Of a DNA stretch of 64,000 nucleotides, positions 8,144 through 17,026 are shown piece after piece; position 1 is the stretch's first letter; each line of letters opens with the position of its first letter. The notes under the pieces are model-generated. The model was not told the DNA's origin, ran no database searches, and saw only the letters and a list, made by a program, of their open reading frames with translations. Made by a program: the position numbers and the translations under genes. Source of the DNA: Streptomyces sp. PTY087I2 (GTDB taxonomy: Bacteria > Actinomycetota > Actinomycetes > Streptomycetales > Streptomycetaceae); assembly GCF_001687325.1 (NCBI RefSeq), contig NZ_LZRD01000028.1, positions 1-64,000 of the forward strand. The letters are read 5' to 3'.

Positions 8144-9560
8144 ACGGGCCAGCTTCCCGCACGGTCACGACGACCTCGCTCCCGGGCCACGCGAGAACGA
8201 CCGGCCGTCCGCCGCGCGACGAGGGGCCGAGGACATGAGCACGTCCGGTGGCGGTGACACGCCAGCCCCGGGGCGTGGGCGGCAGGGACAGCTCCGTCAC
8301 CCCGGGGCGGGCGGCGGCCCGGTAGGCGAGGCGGTAGGTGCGGGTGCCCGCGTCGTACGTGTCGGAGCGGACGGTTCCCGCGACGGCCGGGGCGTACGGG
8401 GTGGCGGTCTGCTCCTTGTTCGTACGGAAGCGGCCGCGCTCGTCGACGGCGCAGTAGCCACCGCCGTAGCACCAGACGTACCCCGCCCAGCCGGAGCTGT
8501 AGCGGTTCAGGGAGGCGACGGCCTCGCGGTAGAAGCGGCCCATGTTGGGGAGGGCGTTGTTGAGCGGCCCCCACTCGCCGACGACCACGGGCATCCCGTA
8601 CCGGGCCGGGTAGGCGGTGACGGCGGCCTCGTACGCCTCGATCCAGCCGGCGTCCGGGTCGTAGTCGGCGCCCGCCTCCATGGCGGTGTTGTAGAAGTGC
8701 GGGGCGTACACGGTCCGGCGGTCATGGATCCGGCCGAGCCCGGTGGGGACGCCCTCCCCCACGATGGGGGTCGGCTCGACGAAGATCCAGGTGGAGCGGT
8801 CCTCGGCGCGGATGGCGCGGGCGAGCCGGTTGTACATCGGGGTGAGGTGCTGGGCCTCGATACGGCGGGCGGCGGTCGGCAGGTCCTCGCCGGGGCGCAG
8901 CTCCCCCATGGGCTCGTTGATCAGGTCGTAGCCGATGACGGCGGGATGGCGGCCGAACCGGTCGGCGAGGACCTGCCACATGGCGGCCTGGGCGCGCTGG
9001 AGGTCGGGGTCCTCGTAGAGGTGGGTGAAGGCCCGCTGCACGGCGGGCTGGAAGTACTCGGAGAACCAGTCGTCGGGGTTCGGGGTGAACGGCAGCCCGT
9101 CGGTCCTGGTGGCCCATTCCGGGATGCCCCGGTGCCCGAACGCGGGCCCGAAGACGTCCTGGTGGGCGTCGATGAGGACGTGGACGCGGTGCTTGCGGGC
9201 CCAGTCGAGGATGCGCTCGATCTTACGGAGGTAGCGCGCGCTGTACTGGCCGCGCCGGGGCTCCAGATCGTCCCAGAAGACCAGCAGCCGGGCGAAGTTG
9301 AAGCCGTTGGCGCGCAGGTCGCGGAAGTGGCGTTCGGTGATGGCGCTGAGCGCGTCCTCGCCGCGGTTCGCCTTGTCCTCGACGTTCCAGCCGCGCAGGG
9401 TGAGGGTGCGGCCCTGGTCGTCGGTGAGGGGCGGGATGGCGCGTTCGTACGAGGCCACGGGTGCGGGGCGCGCCGAGGCGGCGGGGGCGAGGGCCCCCAC
9501 CGCGAGCACGGACGCGACGACAAGTGCCATGAGTGCTCTGCCCATTCGCATGGGCGGCAT
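8121..9560 (-). CDS. Secreted glycoside hydrolase family 5 protein (endoglycoceramidase-like)
   Basis: 479 residues. A signal peptide occupies residues 1-30, ending ASA. The GH5 (beta/alpha)8 barrel follows, with acid/base Glu216 in DLINEP and nucleophile Glu329 in VVVGEWG; RGWNVEDKANRG and NFARLLVFWDDLEP resemble endoglycosylceramidase-like GH5 enzymes. A C-terminal beta-sandwich (about 390-475) is also typical of that group. Probable substrates are glycolipids or beta-glycosides; the exact one is unknown. Several ATGs near the start (9560, 9551, 9545) are possible and no clear ribosome site separates them. Confidence 0.88.
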   Translation of the reverse strand: MPPMRMGRALMALVVASVLAVGALAPAASARPAPVASYERAIPPLTDDQGRTLTLRGWNVEDKANRGEDALSAITERHFRDLRANGFNFARLLVFWDDLEPRRGQYSARYLRKIERILDWARKHRVHVLIDAHQDVFGPAFGHRGIPEWATRTDGLPFTPNPDDWFSEYFQPAVQRAFTHLYEDPDLQRAQAAMWQVLADRFGRHPAVIGYDLINEPMGELRPGEDLPTAARRIEAQHLTPMYNRLARAIRAEDRSTWIFVEPTPIVGEGVPTGLGRIHDRRTVYAPHFYNTAMEAGADYDPDAGWIEAYEAAVTAYPARYGMPVVVGEWGPLNNALPNMGRFYREAVASLNRYSSGWAGYVWCYGGGYCAVDERGRFRTNKEQTATPYAPAVAGTVRSDTYDAGTRTYRLAYRAAARPGVTELSLPPTPRGWRVTATGRAHVLGPSSRGGRPVVLAWPGSEVVVTVREAGPYGRTDHP

Positions 9561-9618
9561 CCCATCAGCAAAGCTGAGAGATGTTCAAGTATGAGTGGCG
9601 GAGGAGTTTTTGACGAAC

Positions 9619-10587
9619 CTAGGAGGTCGGCGTGAGCACGATCTTCCCGAACAGGTCGCCGGACTCCAGCCGCTGGAACCCCTCCCGGGCCCGGTCCAGC
9701 GGCAGCACCTCGTCGATGACCGGGCGCACGCCGGTGGCGGCGCAGAACGCGAGCAGGTCCTCCAGCTCGTCCTTGGACCCCATGGTGGAGCCGACGACCT
9801 TCAGCTCCAGGAAGAAGATCCGGGTCAGCTCGGCGTGCGAGGGCCGGTCGCCGCTGGTGGCCCCGGAGATGACGAGGGTGCCGCCGGGGCGCAGCGACTT
9901 CACGGAGTGGGACCAGGTGGCGGCGCCCACGGTCTCGATGACGGCGTCCACGCGCTGCGGGAGCCGGGCGCCGGGCTCGTACGCCTCCAGAGCGCCGAGT
10001 TCGACCGCCCGCTCGCGCTTGGCCTTGTCCCGGCTGGTGGCGAAGACCCGCAGCCCGGCGGCCTTCCCGAGCACGATCGCGGCGGTGGCGACCCCGCCGC
10101 CGGCGCCCTGGACGAGCACGGAATCTCCGGGCCGCACCCCGGCGTTGGTGAACAGCATCCGGTACGCGGTGAGCCAGGCGGTGGGCAGGCAGGCGGCCTC
10201 GGCGAAGCTGAGCTCCTTCGGCTTGGGCAGGACGTTCCAGGTGGGGACGGTGACCTGCTCGGCGAAGGTGCCCTGGTAGCGCTCGGTGAGGATGGAGCGC
10301 GGCTCCTTCGGCCCGACGCCGTGCCCGGACTGCCCGATGACGGAGTGCAGGACGACCTCGTTGCCGTCCTGGTCGACGCCGGCCGCGTCGCAGCCGAGGA
10401 TCATCGGCAGCCGGTCCTGCGAGAGGCCGACGCCACGCAGGGACCAGAGGTCGTGGTGGTTGAGGGAGGCTGCCCGGACGGTGACGGTGGACCACCCGGG
10501 ACGGGTCTGCGGGGCGGGGCGCCCACCCAGCTCAAGGCCGTCGAGGGGGTGGTCGGGGTCGATGCGGGCTGCGTAGGCGGCGAACAT
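9619..10587 (-). CDS. Zinc-binding dehydrogenase / quinone oxidoreductase-like (MDR superfamily)
   Basis: 322 residues from ATG 10587. GroES-like fold at the N-terminus (VTVRAASLNHHDLWSLRGVG, ILGCDAAGVDQDG), a Rossmann fold with VLVQGAGGGVATAAIVLGKA, and a C-terminal half ending REGFQRLESGDLFGKIV. The structural zinc Cys cluster of classical alcohol dehydrogenases is absent, so a quinone oxidoreductase or enoyl-reductase type is more likely than a zinc alcohol dehydrogenase. The frame continues ~60 codons upstream through repeat DNA, which is not coding. Confidence 0.88.
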   Translation of the reverse strand: MFAAYAARIDPDHPLDGLELGGRPAPQTRPGWSTVTVRAASLNHHDLWSLRGVGLSQDRLPMILGCDAAGVDQDGNEVVLHSVIGQSGHGVGPKEPRSILTERYQGTFAEQVTVPTWNVLPKPKELSFAEAACLPTAWLTAYRMLFTNAGVRPGDSVLVQGAGGGVATAAIVLGKAAGLRVFATSRDKAKRERAVELGALEAYEPGARLPQRVDAVIETVGAATWSHSVKSLRPGGTLVISGATSGDRPSHAELTRIFFLELKVVGSTMGSKDELEDLLAFCAATGVRPVIDEVLPLDRAREGFQRLESGDLFGKIVLTPTS

Positions 10588-10979
10588 GGCTTGACGATAG
10601 GCGGGGCGCGCCGCCCACGAAACAGCCTCCACGTGTGACGCACACCAACAAACCCAGCCCCTCCGGCGATTGAGGAGCGGGGGCCCGAACCAATAAGCCC
10701 CTGCGGCGATTGAGCAGCGGGGGTCTGGGGGCGGAGCCCCCGGGGCGCTGCCCCGGACCCCGCTCCTCAATCGCCGGAGGGGCTGGAAGTGCGGGCCTCA
10801 AACACCGCAGGGCTGGTAGTGCAGGCCTCACTCGCCGCGCGGGCAAGGTGTGCGGGCCCAAACACCGCAGGGCTGGTGGTGCGGGCCTCACTCGCCGCGC
10901 GGGCAAGGCCGGAAAGCGAAAACGGGCGGGGCCCGTACAAGTACAGGCCCCGCCCATTACGCATCGCTCGGCAACAACC
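10588..10979. other. Gene-free interval with repeat elements
   Basis: 392 bp between the 5' end of the dehydrogenase gene and the 3' end of the malic enzyme gene. It holds the repeated motif CCTCCGGCGATTGAG in both orientations (10656-10675, 10697-10712, and inverted at 10765-10783) and the 60-bp tandem repeat listed separately. No credible gene is visible. Confidence 0.7.
10741..10912. repeat. 60-bp tandem repeat, about 2.8 copies
   Basis: Units begin AACACCGCAGGGCTGGT at 10801 and at 10861, an exact 60-bp period with few mismatches, each followed by GCCTCACTCGCCGCGCGGGC. A diverged unit sharing GGGCTGGAAGTGCGGGCCTCA precedes them (10780-10800). Noncoding and GC-rich. Confidence 0.85.
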
Positions 10980-12233
10980 TCAGCGCCGAGCCACCCCCTC
11001 CGCCCGCGCCGCCGCAGCCACGGCAGCCGTGACAGCAGGCGCGACCCGCTCGTCGAACGGGGACGGGATCACGTAATCCGCCGCCAGCTCGTCGCCCACG
11101 ACATCCGCCAGCGCATTCGCCGCCGCGATCTTCATGCCCTCCGTGATCCGCGAGGCCCGCACCTGGAGCGCACCCGCGAAGATCCCCGGGAACGCCAGCA
11201 CGTTGTTGATCTGGTTCGGGAAGTCGGACCGCCCGGTCGCCACGACGGCCGCGTACTTGTGCGCGACCTCCGGGTGGACCTCCGGATTCGGGTTGGCCAT
11301 GGCGAAGACGTACGCACCGGGCGCCATCGACGCCACCGCCGCCTCCGGCACCGTACCGCCGGAGACGCCGATGAAGACGTCCGCACCGGCGAGCGCCTGC
11401 TCCAGGGAGCCGGAGATCCCCGCCCGGTTCGTCAGCTCAGCCAGCTCGCGCTTGACGTCGGTGAGGTCGTCGCGGTCGCGGCTGACGATGCCCTTGCGGT
11501 CGGCCACCGCGATGTCGCCGATCCCCGCCTCCAGCAGGAACTTGGCGATGGCCACGCCCGCCGCGCCCGCACCGGAGATGACGCCGCGCAGATCGCCGAG
11601 CGTCCGCCCGGAGAGCTTCGCGGCGTTACGCAGGGCGGCCAGGGTGACGACCGCGGTGCCGTGCTGGTCGTCGTGGAAGACCGGGATGTCCAGCCGCTCC
11701 TGGAGCTTGCGCTCGATCTCGAAGCAGCGGGGCGCCGAGATGTCCTCCAGGTTGACCCCGCCGAAGGAGGGGGCGAGCCGGACGACGGTGTCGACGATCT
11801 CGTCGGCGTCGGTGGTCGCGAGCGCGATCGGCACCGCGTCGACGCCGCCGAACTGCTTGAAGAGGATGGCCTTGCCCTCCATCACGGGGAGGGACGCCTC
11901 GGGCCCGATGTCACCGAGGCCGAGCACGGCGGTGCCGTCCGTCACGACGGCCACGACCTGGGACTTCCAGGTGTAGTCGTGGACGAGCTCGGGGTTGTCG
12001 GCAATGGCGCTGCACACTTTCGCCACTCCGGGCGTGTACGCCAGGGAAAGGTCGTCCTTGTCCCGGATCGGGACGGTGGCCTGCACGGCCATCTTCCCGC
12101 CCCGGTGAAGGGCGAAGGCCGGATCGAAGGGCTCGTCGGCCCCGGTGTCCGCCGCGCTCGTACGCTCGATGCCACGGTCGGTGGCGCTGTCGATGGTGCT
12201 GTCGCTGCGAGGATTGACGATCTCCGCTGCCAT
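10980..12233 (-). CDS. NAD(P)-dependent malic enzyme
   Basis: 417 residues. Decarboxylates malate to pyruvate. Malic N-domain with LSLAYTPGVAKVCSAI and the metal/substrate-site DDQHGTA, then a Rossmann domain with SGAGAAGVAIAKF and MANPNPEV. Length agrees with short bacterial malic enzymes lacking a phosphotransacetylase tail. ATG 12233 is used; about 45 poorly conserved residues precede the catalytic core. It is divergent from the ABC transporter operon. Confidence 0.95.
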   Translation of the reverse strand: MAAEIVNPRSDSTIDSATDRGIERTSAADTGADEPFDPAFALHRGGKMAVQATVPIRDKDDLSLAYTPGVAKVCSAIADNPELVHDYTWKSQVVAVVTDGTAVLGLGDIGPEASLPVMEGKAILFKQFGGVDAVPIALATTDADEIVDTVVRLAPSFGGVNLEDISAPRCFEIERKLQERLDIPVFHDDQHGTAVVTLAALRNAAKLSGRTLGDLRGVISGAGAAGVAIAKFLLEAGIGDIAVADRKGIVSRDRDDLTDVKRELAELTNRAGISGSLEQALAGADVFIGVSGGTVPEAAVASMAPGAYVFAMANPNPEVHPEVAHKYAAVVATGRSDFPNQINNVLAFPGIFAGALQVRASRITEGMKIAAANALADVVGDELAADYVIPSPFDERVAPAVTAAVAAAARAEGVARR

Positions 12234-12756
12234 GGTGTTGACCCCTTAAGTCTTCATCGTTTGAGGGTGGCCACTCCTGGTTGAGGAGGGGTGGGCGGGC
12301 ACCGCGTACGTGCCCCGCGCCGGGCGGTTGGCCCGCCCGGGCAGGGAGAGGTACGTACGCGCGGGCGCGCCGCACACGCGCCCTGGGCCCCGGATGAGGG
12401 GTGTAAACGTCTTTCTTACCGGACGAACGGTGTTACGGACGAGTCCATATCGACGCGGTGACGTGACTCATAGTCGAATATCTGGACAAGTCGGCAAACC
12501 GGTATAAATGCCGTCCACCAGTCGAGACGTGCCGAAGATTCTCCGGCGAGAGGATGGAATCCCCATAGAAGGTCCGGTCCCGAGGTACCGGCCGTTGATG
12601 TTCGGGGGTCGCCCGTTATCCGATTTTGACATGGCGGGACCCCTGAATGGGCCAGTCCGAATGGCAGGATGCCGTTCACACGAGGTGGCGACACTCGAAG
12701 GTGCGTGCCAAGCCGCCCCACCAGCACCTCACCCTCACCTGCCGGAGGATCCCGAC
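12234..12756. other. Divergent regulatory interval (malic enzyme / amino-acid ABC operon)
   Basis: 523 bp between divergent starts. It contains a relatively AT-rich patch (12410-12510) and TTGACA at 12626-12631, but I cannot place a convincing -10 partner or operator. No gene is supported; an upstream in-frame ATG (12508) only extends the transporter lipoprotein frame. Confidence 0.5.
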
Positions 12757-13719
12757 ATGACCGCAAGCATCATGCGTCGTAAGACCGCCAAGTCCCGGAT
12801 CGCGGCGGTCGGCGCCATCGCGGTCGCCGGCTCCCTGCTGCTCACCGCCTGTGGCGACCAGACCGACAGCGCGTCCTCGGGGAGCGGCGACAGCACCGCC
12901 AGCAAGGCCGGCGCCCCGCTCTTCTCGAAGCTGCCGGAGAAGTACCGGAAGTCGGGTGTGATCAAGGTCGGCACGAATGCCGAGTACGCCCCGATGGAGT
13001 CCGTGGAGAACGGGAAGATCGTGGGTGTCGACCCCGATCTGGCCGAAGCGCTCGGCAAGCAGCTCGGCGTGAAGTTCGAGTTCACCTCCGGCAGCTTCGA
13101 CGGCCTCATCACCGCCCTGAACTCCGGCCGCCACGACATCGCGATGTCGTCGATCACGGACAACAAGCAGCGCCAGGAGGGTCTGGACGACTCCGGCAAG
13201 AAGCTGGGCGAGGGCGTCGACTTCGTCGACTACTTCCTCGCCGGTACGGCCGTGTACACGAAGAAGGGCAACCCGCAGAACATCAAGTCCATCGAGGACC
13301 TGTGCGGGAAGCGCGCGGCGGTGCAGCGCGGCACCACGTACGAGGAGGCCCTCAAGAAGCAGTCGAAGGCCTGTACGGACGGCGGCGAGAAGGCCATCAC
13401 GATCGAGTCGTTCGAGAACGACACCGAGGCCCAGACCCGCGTGAAGTCCGGCGGTGCGGTCGCCGGTGTCAACGACTACCCGGTCGCGGTCGACCTGGCC
13501 CGCAAGGCCGACGGCGGCAACGCGTTCGAGGTCGTGGGCGAGCAGGTCGACGCCGGCCCGTTCGGCATCGCCGTCAAGAAGACCAACACCGGTCTGCGCG
13601 ACGCCCTGAAGGAGGCCGTCGACGCGATCATCGCGGACGGTTCGTACCAGAAGGTGCTCGACAAGTGGGGCGCCGGTACCGGAGCGATCGACAAGGCCGC
13701 CATCAACGGCGGCAAGTGA
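12757..13719 (+). CDS. Amino-acid ABC transporter substrate-binding lipoprotein (glutamate type)
   Basis: 320 residues from ATG 12757, preceded by GGAGG 9 bp upstream. Lipoprotein signal with lipobox LLTAC near residue 28, then an SBP_bac_3 fold (VIKVGTNAEYAPMESVENGKIVG, FDGLITALNSGRHDI, LCGKRAAVQRGTTYEEAL). It delivers an amino acid, probably glutamate or another polar one, to the permease encoded 28 bp downstream. The longer upstream frame would bury the signal peptide and is rejected. Confidence 0.93.
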   Translation: MTASIMRRKTAKSRIAAVGAIAVAGSLLLTACGDQTDSASSGSGDSTASKAGAPLFSKLPEKYRKSGVIKVGTNAEYAPMESVENGKIVGVDPDLAEALGKQLGVKFEFTSGSFDGLITALNSGRHDIAMSSITDNKQRQEGLDDSGKKLGEGVDFVDYFLAGTAVYTKKGNPQNIKSIEDLCGKRAAVQRGTTYEEALKKQSKACTDGGEKAITIESFENDTEAQTRVKSGGAVAGVNDYPVAVDLARKADGGNAFEVVGEQVDAGPFGIAVKKTNTGLRDALKEAVDAIIADGSYQKVLDKWGAGTGAIDKAAINGGK

Positions 13720-13747
13720 CCGGACGCTTCACCGAAGGGCAGTCACG

Positions 13748-14716
13748 ATGACTGACAAGTTCGACAAGACACCCGCCGCCTCACCGGCCGGCCAGGTGTC
13801 CGTCTCCAAGGGCGCCACCACGGCCCCGGAGAACATCAAGGCCATTCCTGTCCGCCATGTCGGCCGTTGGATCAGCGGCGTCGTGGTGATCGGCCTCCTG
13901 GTCGCCCTCGGATACGCCTTCTCGCAGGGCAACATCCAGTGGCAGGCCGTCGGCGACAAGCTGTTCGACAGCAACGTCGTCGCCGGTGCGGGCCGTACCC
14001 TGATGATCAGCGTCCTCGCGATGGTCCTCGGCGTGATCCTCGGCGTCGTGCTCGCCGTGATGCGGCTGTCGAAGAACCCGGTCACCAGCTGGGTGGCCTG
14101 GCTGTACATCTGGTTCTTCCGCGGCACCCCGGTCTACGTACAGCTGCTGCTCTGGTTCAACCTGGCGCTGATCTTCCCGGTCCTGAACATCCCGTTCATC
14201 TACAAGGACGAGATGACGGACGTCATGACCCCGTTCATGTGCGCCCTGCTGGGGCTCGCGCTGAACGAGGCCGCCTACATGGCGGAGATCTGCCGCGCGG
14301 GCATCCAGTCGGTCGACGAGGGCCAGACGGAGGCCTCGCACGCGCTGGGCATGACCCAGGCGAAGACCATGCGCCGTGTGGTCCTCCCGCAGGCGCTGCG
14401 GGTGATCATCCCGCCGACCGGCAACGAGTTCATCAACATGCTGAAGACCTCGTCGCTCGTCTACGCGGTCACGTACAACGAACTGCTCCGCTCCACCTCG
14501 CAGATCGGCTCCACGTCGTACGCGGTGATGGAGATGCTGTTCGTCGCGTCCATCTGGTACATCGTGATGACCAGCGTGTTCAGCGTCGGCCAGTATTACC
14601 TGGAGCGCCGCTTCGCCCGCGGCTCGCTGCGTTCGCTGCCGCTCACCCCGTGGCAGCGCGTCAAGGTCAACCTCGCCGCGTTCAGCAACCGGCCCTCCGG
14701 AGGTGTCTCCTCATGA
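13748..14716 (+). CDS. Amino-acid ABC transporter permease
   Basis: 322 residues, inner membrane. Several transmembrane segments; the polar amino-acid permease signature is visible in FFRGTPVYVQLLLW and the EAA loop LNEAAYMAEICRAGIQSVDEGQTEASHALGM. Only one permease gene is present, so the channel is probably a homodimer. The stop overlaps the ATPase start (ATGA). Confidence 0.93.
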   Translation: MTDKFDKTPAASPAGQVSVSKGATTAPENIKAIPVRHVGRWISGVVVIGLLVALGYAFSQGNIQWQAVGDKLFDSNVVAGAGRTLMISVLAMVLGVILGVVLAVMRLSKNPVTSWVAWLYIWFFRGTPVYVQLLLWFNLALIFPVLNIPFIYKDEMTDVMTPFMCALLGLALNEAAYMAEICRAGIQSVDEGQTEASHALGMTQAKTMRRVVLPQALRVIIPPTGNEFINMLKTSSLVYAVTYNELLRSTSQIGSTSYAVMEMLFVASIWYIVMTSVFSVGQYYLERRFARGSLRSLPLTPWQRVKVNLAAFSNRPSGGVSS

Positions 14717-15477
14717 CCACTCCCATGGTGAAGGCCGAGGGCGTCCACAAGTCCTTCGGCGCCGCCCACATTCTCAAGGGCATCGACCTGGAGGTCGCCC
14801 CGCGTGAGGTGTTCTGCCTGATCGGCCCGTCCGGCTCCGGCAAGTCGACCTTCCTGCGGTGCATCAACCACCTGGAGAAGATCAACGCCGGCCGGCTCTC
14901 GGTCGACGGCGAACTGGTCGGCTACCGGCAGAAGGGCGACAAGCTCTACGAGCTGCGGGACAGCGAGGTCGCCCTCCAGCGCCGTGACATCGGCATGGTC
15001 TTCCAGCGCTTCAACCTGTTTCCGCACATGACGGCGCTGGAGAACGTCATGGAGGCGCCGATCCAGGTCAAGGGCGAGGCCAAGGCCGTGGCCCGGGCCC
15101 GCGCCGAGAAGCTGCTGGACCGGGTGGGCCTCGGCGACAAGGCGAAGAACTACCCCTCGCAGCTCTCCGGCGGCCAGCAGCAGCGCGTGGCGATCGCCCG
15201 CGCGCTGGCGATGGAGCCGAAGCTGATGCTCTTCGACGAGCCGACCTCCGCGCTCGACCCCGAGCTGGTCGGCGACGTCCTGGATGTCATGCGGGGCCTC
15301 GCCGAGGACGGCATGACGATGATCGTCGTCACCCACGAGATGGGCTTCGCCCGCGAGGTGGGCGACGCGCTGGTCTTCATGGACGACGGCGTGGTGGTCG
15401 AGTCGGGCCACCCGCGCGAGGTGCTGACCAACCCGCAGCACGACCGGACGAAGTCGTTCCTGTCGAAGGTGCTGTAG
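14713..15477 (+). CDS. Amino-acid ABC transporter ATP-binding protein
   Basis: 254 residues. Complete ABC ATPase: Walker A GPSGSGKST, Q-loop VFQRFNLFPHMT, signature LSGGQQQR, Walker B LMLFDEP, D-loop SALDPE, H-loop VTHEMGFA. These match the GlnQ/GluA polar amino-acid family. ATG 14713 overlaps the permease stop by 4 bp, so translation is coupled. The operon ends at the terminator 15 bp downstream. Confidence 0.95.
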   Translation: MTTPMVKAEGVHKSFGAAHILKGIDLEVAPREVFCLIGPSGSGKSTFLRCINHLEKINAGRLSVDGELVGYRQKGDKLYELRDSEVALQRRDIGMVFQRFNLFPHMTALENVMEAPIQVKGEAKAVARARAEKLLDRVGLGDKAKNYPSQLSGGQQQRVAIARALAMEPKLMLFDEPTSALDPELVGDVLDVMRGLAEDGMTMIVVTHEMGFAREVGDALVFMDDGVVVESGHPREVLTNPQHDRTKSFLSKVL

Positions 15478-15491
15478 GGCGCGCATACGGG

Positions 15492-15530
15492 AGGGCGGTA
15501 CGGACACGGGTCCGTACCGCCCTCTTTTTT
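15492..15530 (+). terminator. Rho-independent terminator of the ABC operon
   Basis: Perfect 13-bp arms AGGGCGGTACGGA (15492-15504) and TCCGTACCGCCCT (15511-15523), a 6-nt loop, and a run of six T ending at 15530. Confidence 0.93.
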
Positions 15531-15543
15531 GCTCGCGCGCGGC

Positions 15544-16305
15544 CTACTTCACCGCGAGGACGAGGCTGTCCGACGGCGAAGCCCAGACCGTTCGGGCCTC
15601 ACCGAAACCGGAGGCGATGAGCGTACGGGCGTGCCAGTCGGCGGAGGGCATGTCGCCGTCCGCGTGCTCGCCGTAGATCGCGAACCGCTCGGCGGTGGGT
15701 GCGGCGAGGACGGGGTCCTTGGCGGCGACGGCCCACCACTCGGCCCAGTCCAGGGCGCCCGCGGCCTTGGCGCGGTCCATCGCGGCGTGCCGGTGGGCGC
15801 GCTCGGCGGCGTTGATGCGCGGGGTGGCCGGGTCGATGGTGCGGTCGGCGTTCATGAAGACCCCGCCGTCCCGGACGAGCCCGCCGAGCTGCCCGTACAG
15901 CACGGCGAGCGGCTCGCTGTGCAGCCAGTGCAGGGCGGTGGCGGTGAGGACGGCGTCGTACGAGGTGTGGGGCAGCCGCCCGGTCCAGTCCGGGTCCTTG
16001 AGGTCGGCGGTGACGAAGGTGACCCGGTCGTCGCCCTCGAAGGTGCCGCGGGCGATGGTCAGGAGCGCGGGGTCGAGATCGACGCCGGTACTCGTGGCGT
16101 CCGGGAACCGCTTGAGGAGCCGGTCCGTAATACTTCCCGTACCGCACGCGAGGTCGAGGACCCGCGGTCGTGGCCCGACGACCGCCTCGACCATGTCCAG
16201 CATCACCCGGAACCGCTCCTCACGGTCGGGCATGTACCACTCCTGCTGCCGGTCCCAGCTCTCCTGCCAGGACTGCCAGTCGGTGCCTGTAGCCGTCTCC
16301 GTCAC
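15544..16305 (-). CDS. Class I SAM-dependent methyltransferase
   Basis: 253 residues, GTG start at 16305 with GGAGG 6 bp upstream. Rossmann-like core with motif I VLDLACGTGSITDRLL, acidic motif GVDLDPALL, and VTFVTADLKDPDW. The substrate is not predictable. It converges on the ABC operon and is divergent from the CGNR gene. Confidence 0.9.
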   Translation of the reverse strand: MTETATGTDWQSWQESWDRQQEWYMPDREERFRVMLDMVEAVVGPRPRVLDLACGTGSITDRLLKRFPDATSTGVDLDPALLTIARGTFEGDDRVTFVTADLKDPDWTGRLPHTSYDAVLTATALHWLHSEPLAVLYGQLGGLVRDGGVFMNADRTIDPATPRINAAERAHRHAAMDRAKAAGALDWAEWWAVAAKDPVLAAPTAERFAIYGEHADGDMPSADWHARTLIASGFGEARTVWASPSDSLVLAVK

Positions 16306-16348
16306 GTCAACCTCCGCATCAAGCCCGCTGTAATGCCCATCAACCTAG

Positions 16349-16370
16349 ATCGACCATTACACTGGTCGAT
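16349..16370. promoter_or_regulatory. Inverted repeat between methyltransferase and CGNR genes
   Basis: ATCGACCA (16349-16356) and TGGTCGAT (16363-16370), separated by 6 bp, form a perfect 8-6-8 inverted repeat in a 100-bp divergent promoter. It is a candidate operator for the CGNR protein. Confidence 0.5.
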
Positions 16371-16405
16371 GCCCAGACTCTAGCCCGACGCCGTAAGGAC
16401 TACAA

Positions 16406-17026
16406 GTGGAACTGGCCTCTTACTCGGACTATGCCGTGCGCCTGGTCAACACCGAGGAGCCGGCCCGCAACAAGGACACGCTCACCTCCGTGGAGGCGGT
16501 CCGGGAGCTGTTCGGCGTCAGCCGGCAGGCGGCGCGGCGGGCGGCGGAGGCGGACGTGACCCGGTTCCGTTCCGTACGGGCACGGCTGCGCGCGGTCTTC
16601 GAGGCGGCCGACGACGGGGACGAGACGCTCGCGGTCGACCTGCTGAACTCGCTGCTGCTGGAGTTCCCGGTGAGCCCGCAGATCTCGGGGCACGACTTCC
16701 GGGACGAGGACGGCAGGCCGGACTGGCACATGCATCTGGCCGACCACCCGTCGAACGCGACCGCGGGCTACGCGGCCATCGCGGCGATGGGCCTGGCCTT
16801 CCATCTCACCGGGCACGGCGTGGACCGGCTGGGCCTGTGCGAGGCGGCACCCTGCCGCAACGCCTACCTGGACACGTCCACCAACCGCTCCCGGCGCTAC
16901 TGCTCGGACCGCTGCGCGACCCGGGCGAACGTGGCCGCCTACCGGGCCCGCAAACGCGAGGAGGCCGAACGCACCGGCCGCAGCGCGGAGACCGCCCAGC
17001 CCAGCACCGCCGTCACCGACCGCTGA
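16406..17026 (+). CDS. CGNR zinc finger / ABATE domain protein
   Basis: 206 residues, GTG start 16406 with TAAGGA upstream. The N-terminal ABATE-like domain (ALVNTEEPARNKDTL-like, VRELFGVSRQAARRA) is followed by a CGNR zinc finger (residues ~150-190: LCEAAPCRNAYLD, then RRYCSDRCATRANVAAYRAR). This family is thought to bind DNA as stress-linked regulators. Its 3' end overlaps the 3' end of the sodX gene on the other strand by 88 bp, an unusual convergent overlap. Confidence 0.9.
   Translation: MELASYSDYAVRLVNTEEPARNKDTLTSVEAVRELFGVSRQAARRAAEADVTRFRSVRARLRAVFEAADDGDETLAVDLLNSLLLEFPVSPQISGHDFRDEDGRPDWHMHLADHPSNATAGYAAIAAMGLAFHLTGHGVDRLGLCEAAPCRNAYLDTSTNRSRRYCSDRCATRANVAAYRARKREEAERTGRSAETAQPSTAVTDR

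Noticed and set aside
7962..9635. 557-codon + strand frame opposite the GH5 gene
   Set aside because: Composition is that of an antisense shadow; the - strand frame has a signal peptide and both GH5 catalytic Glu.
8921..10495. 524-codon - strand frame spanning two genes
   Set aside because: Overlaps the dehydrogenase and GH5 genes in another frame and has no recognisable motif.
10801..10910. CRISPR array
   Set aside because: Repeats are contiguous 60-bp units without distinct spacers and no cas genes are nearby.
12508..12756. N-terminal extension of the ABC lipoprotein
   Set aside because: It would place 83 residues before the signal peptide and lipobox; ATG 12757 has a good ribosome site.
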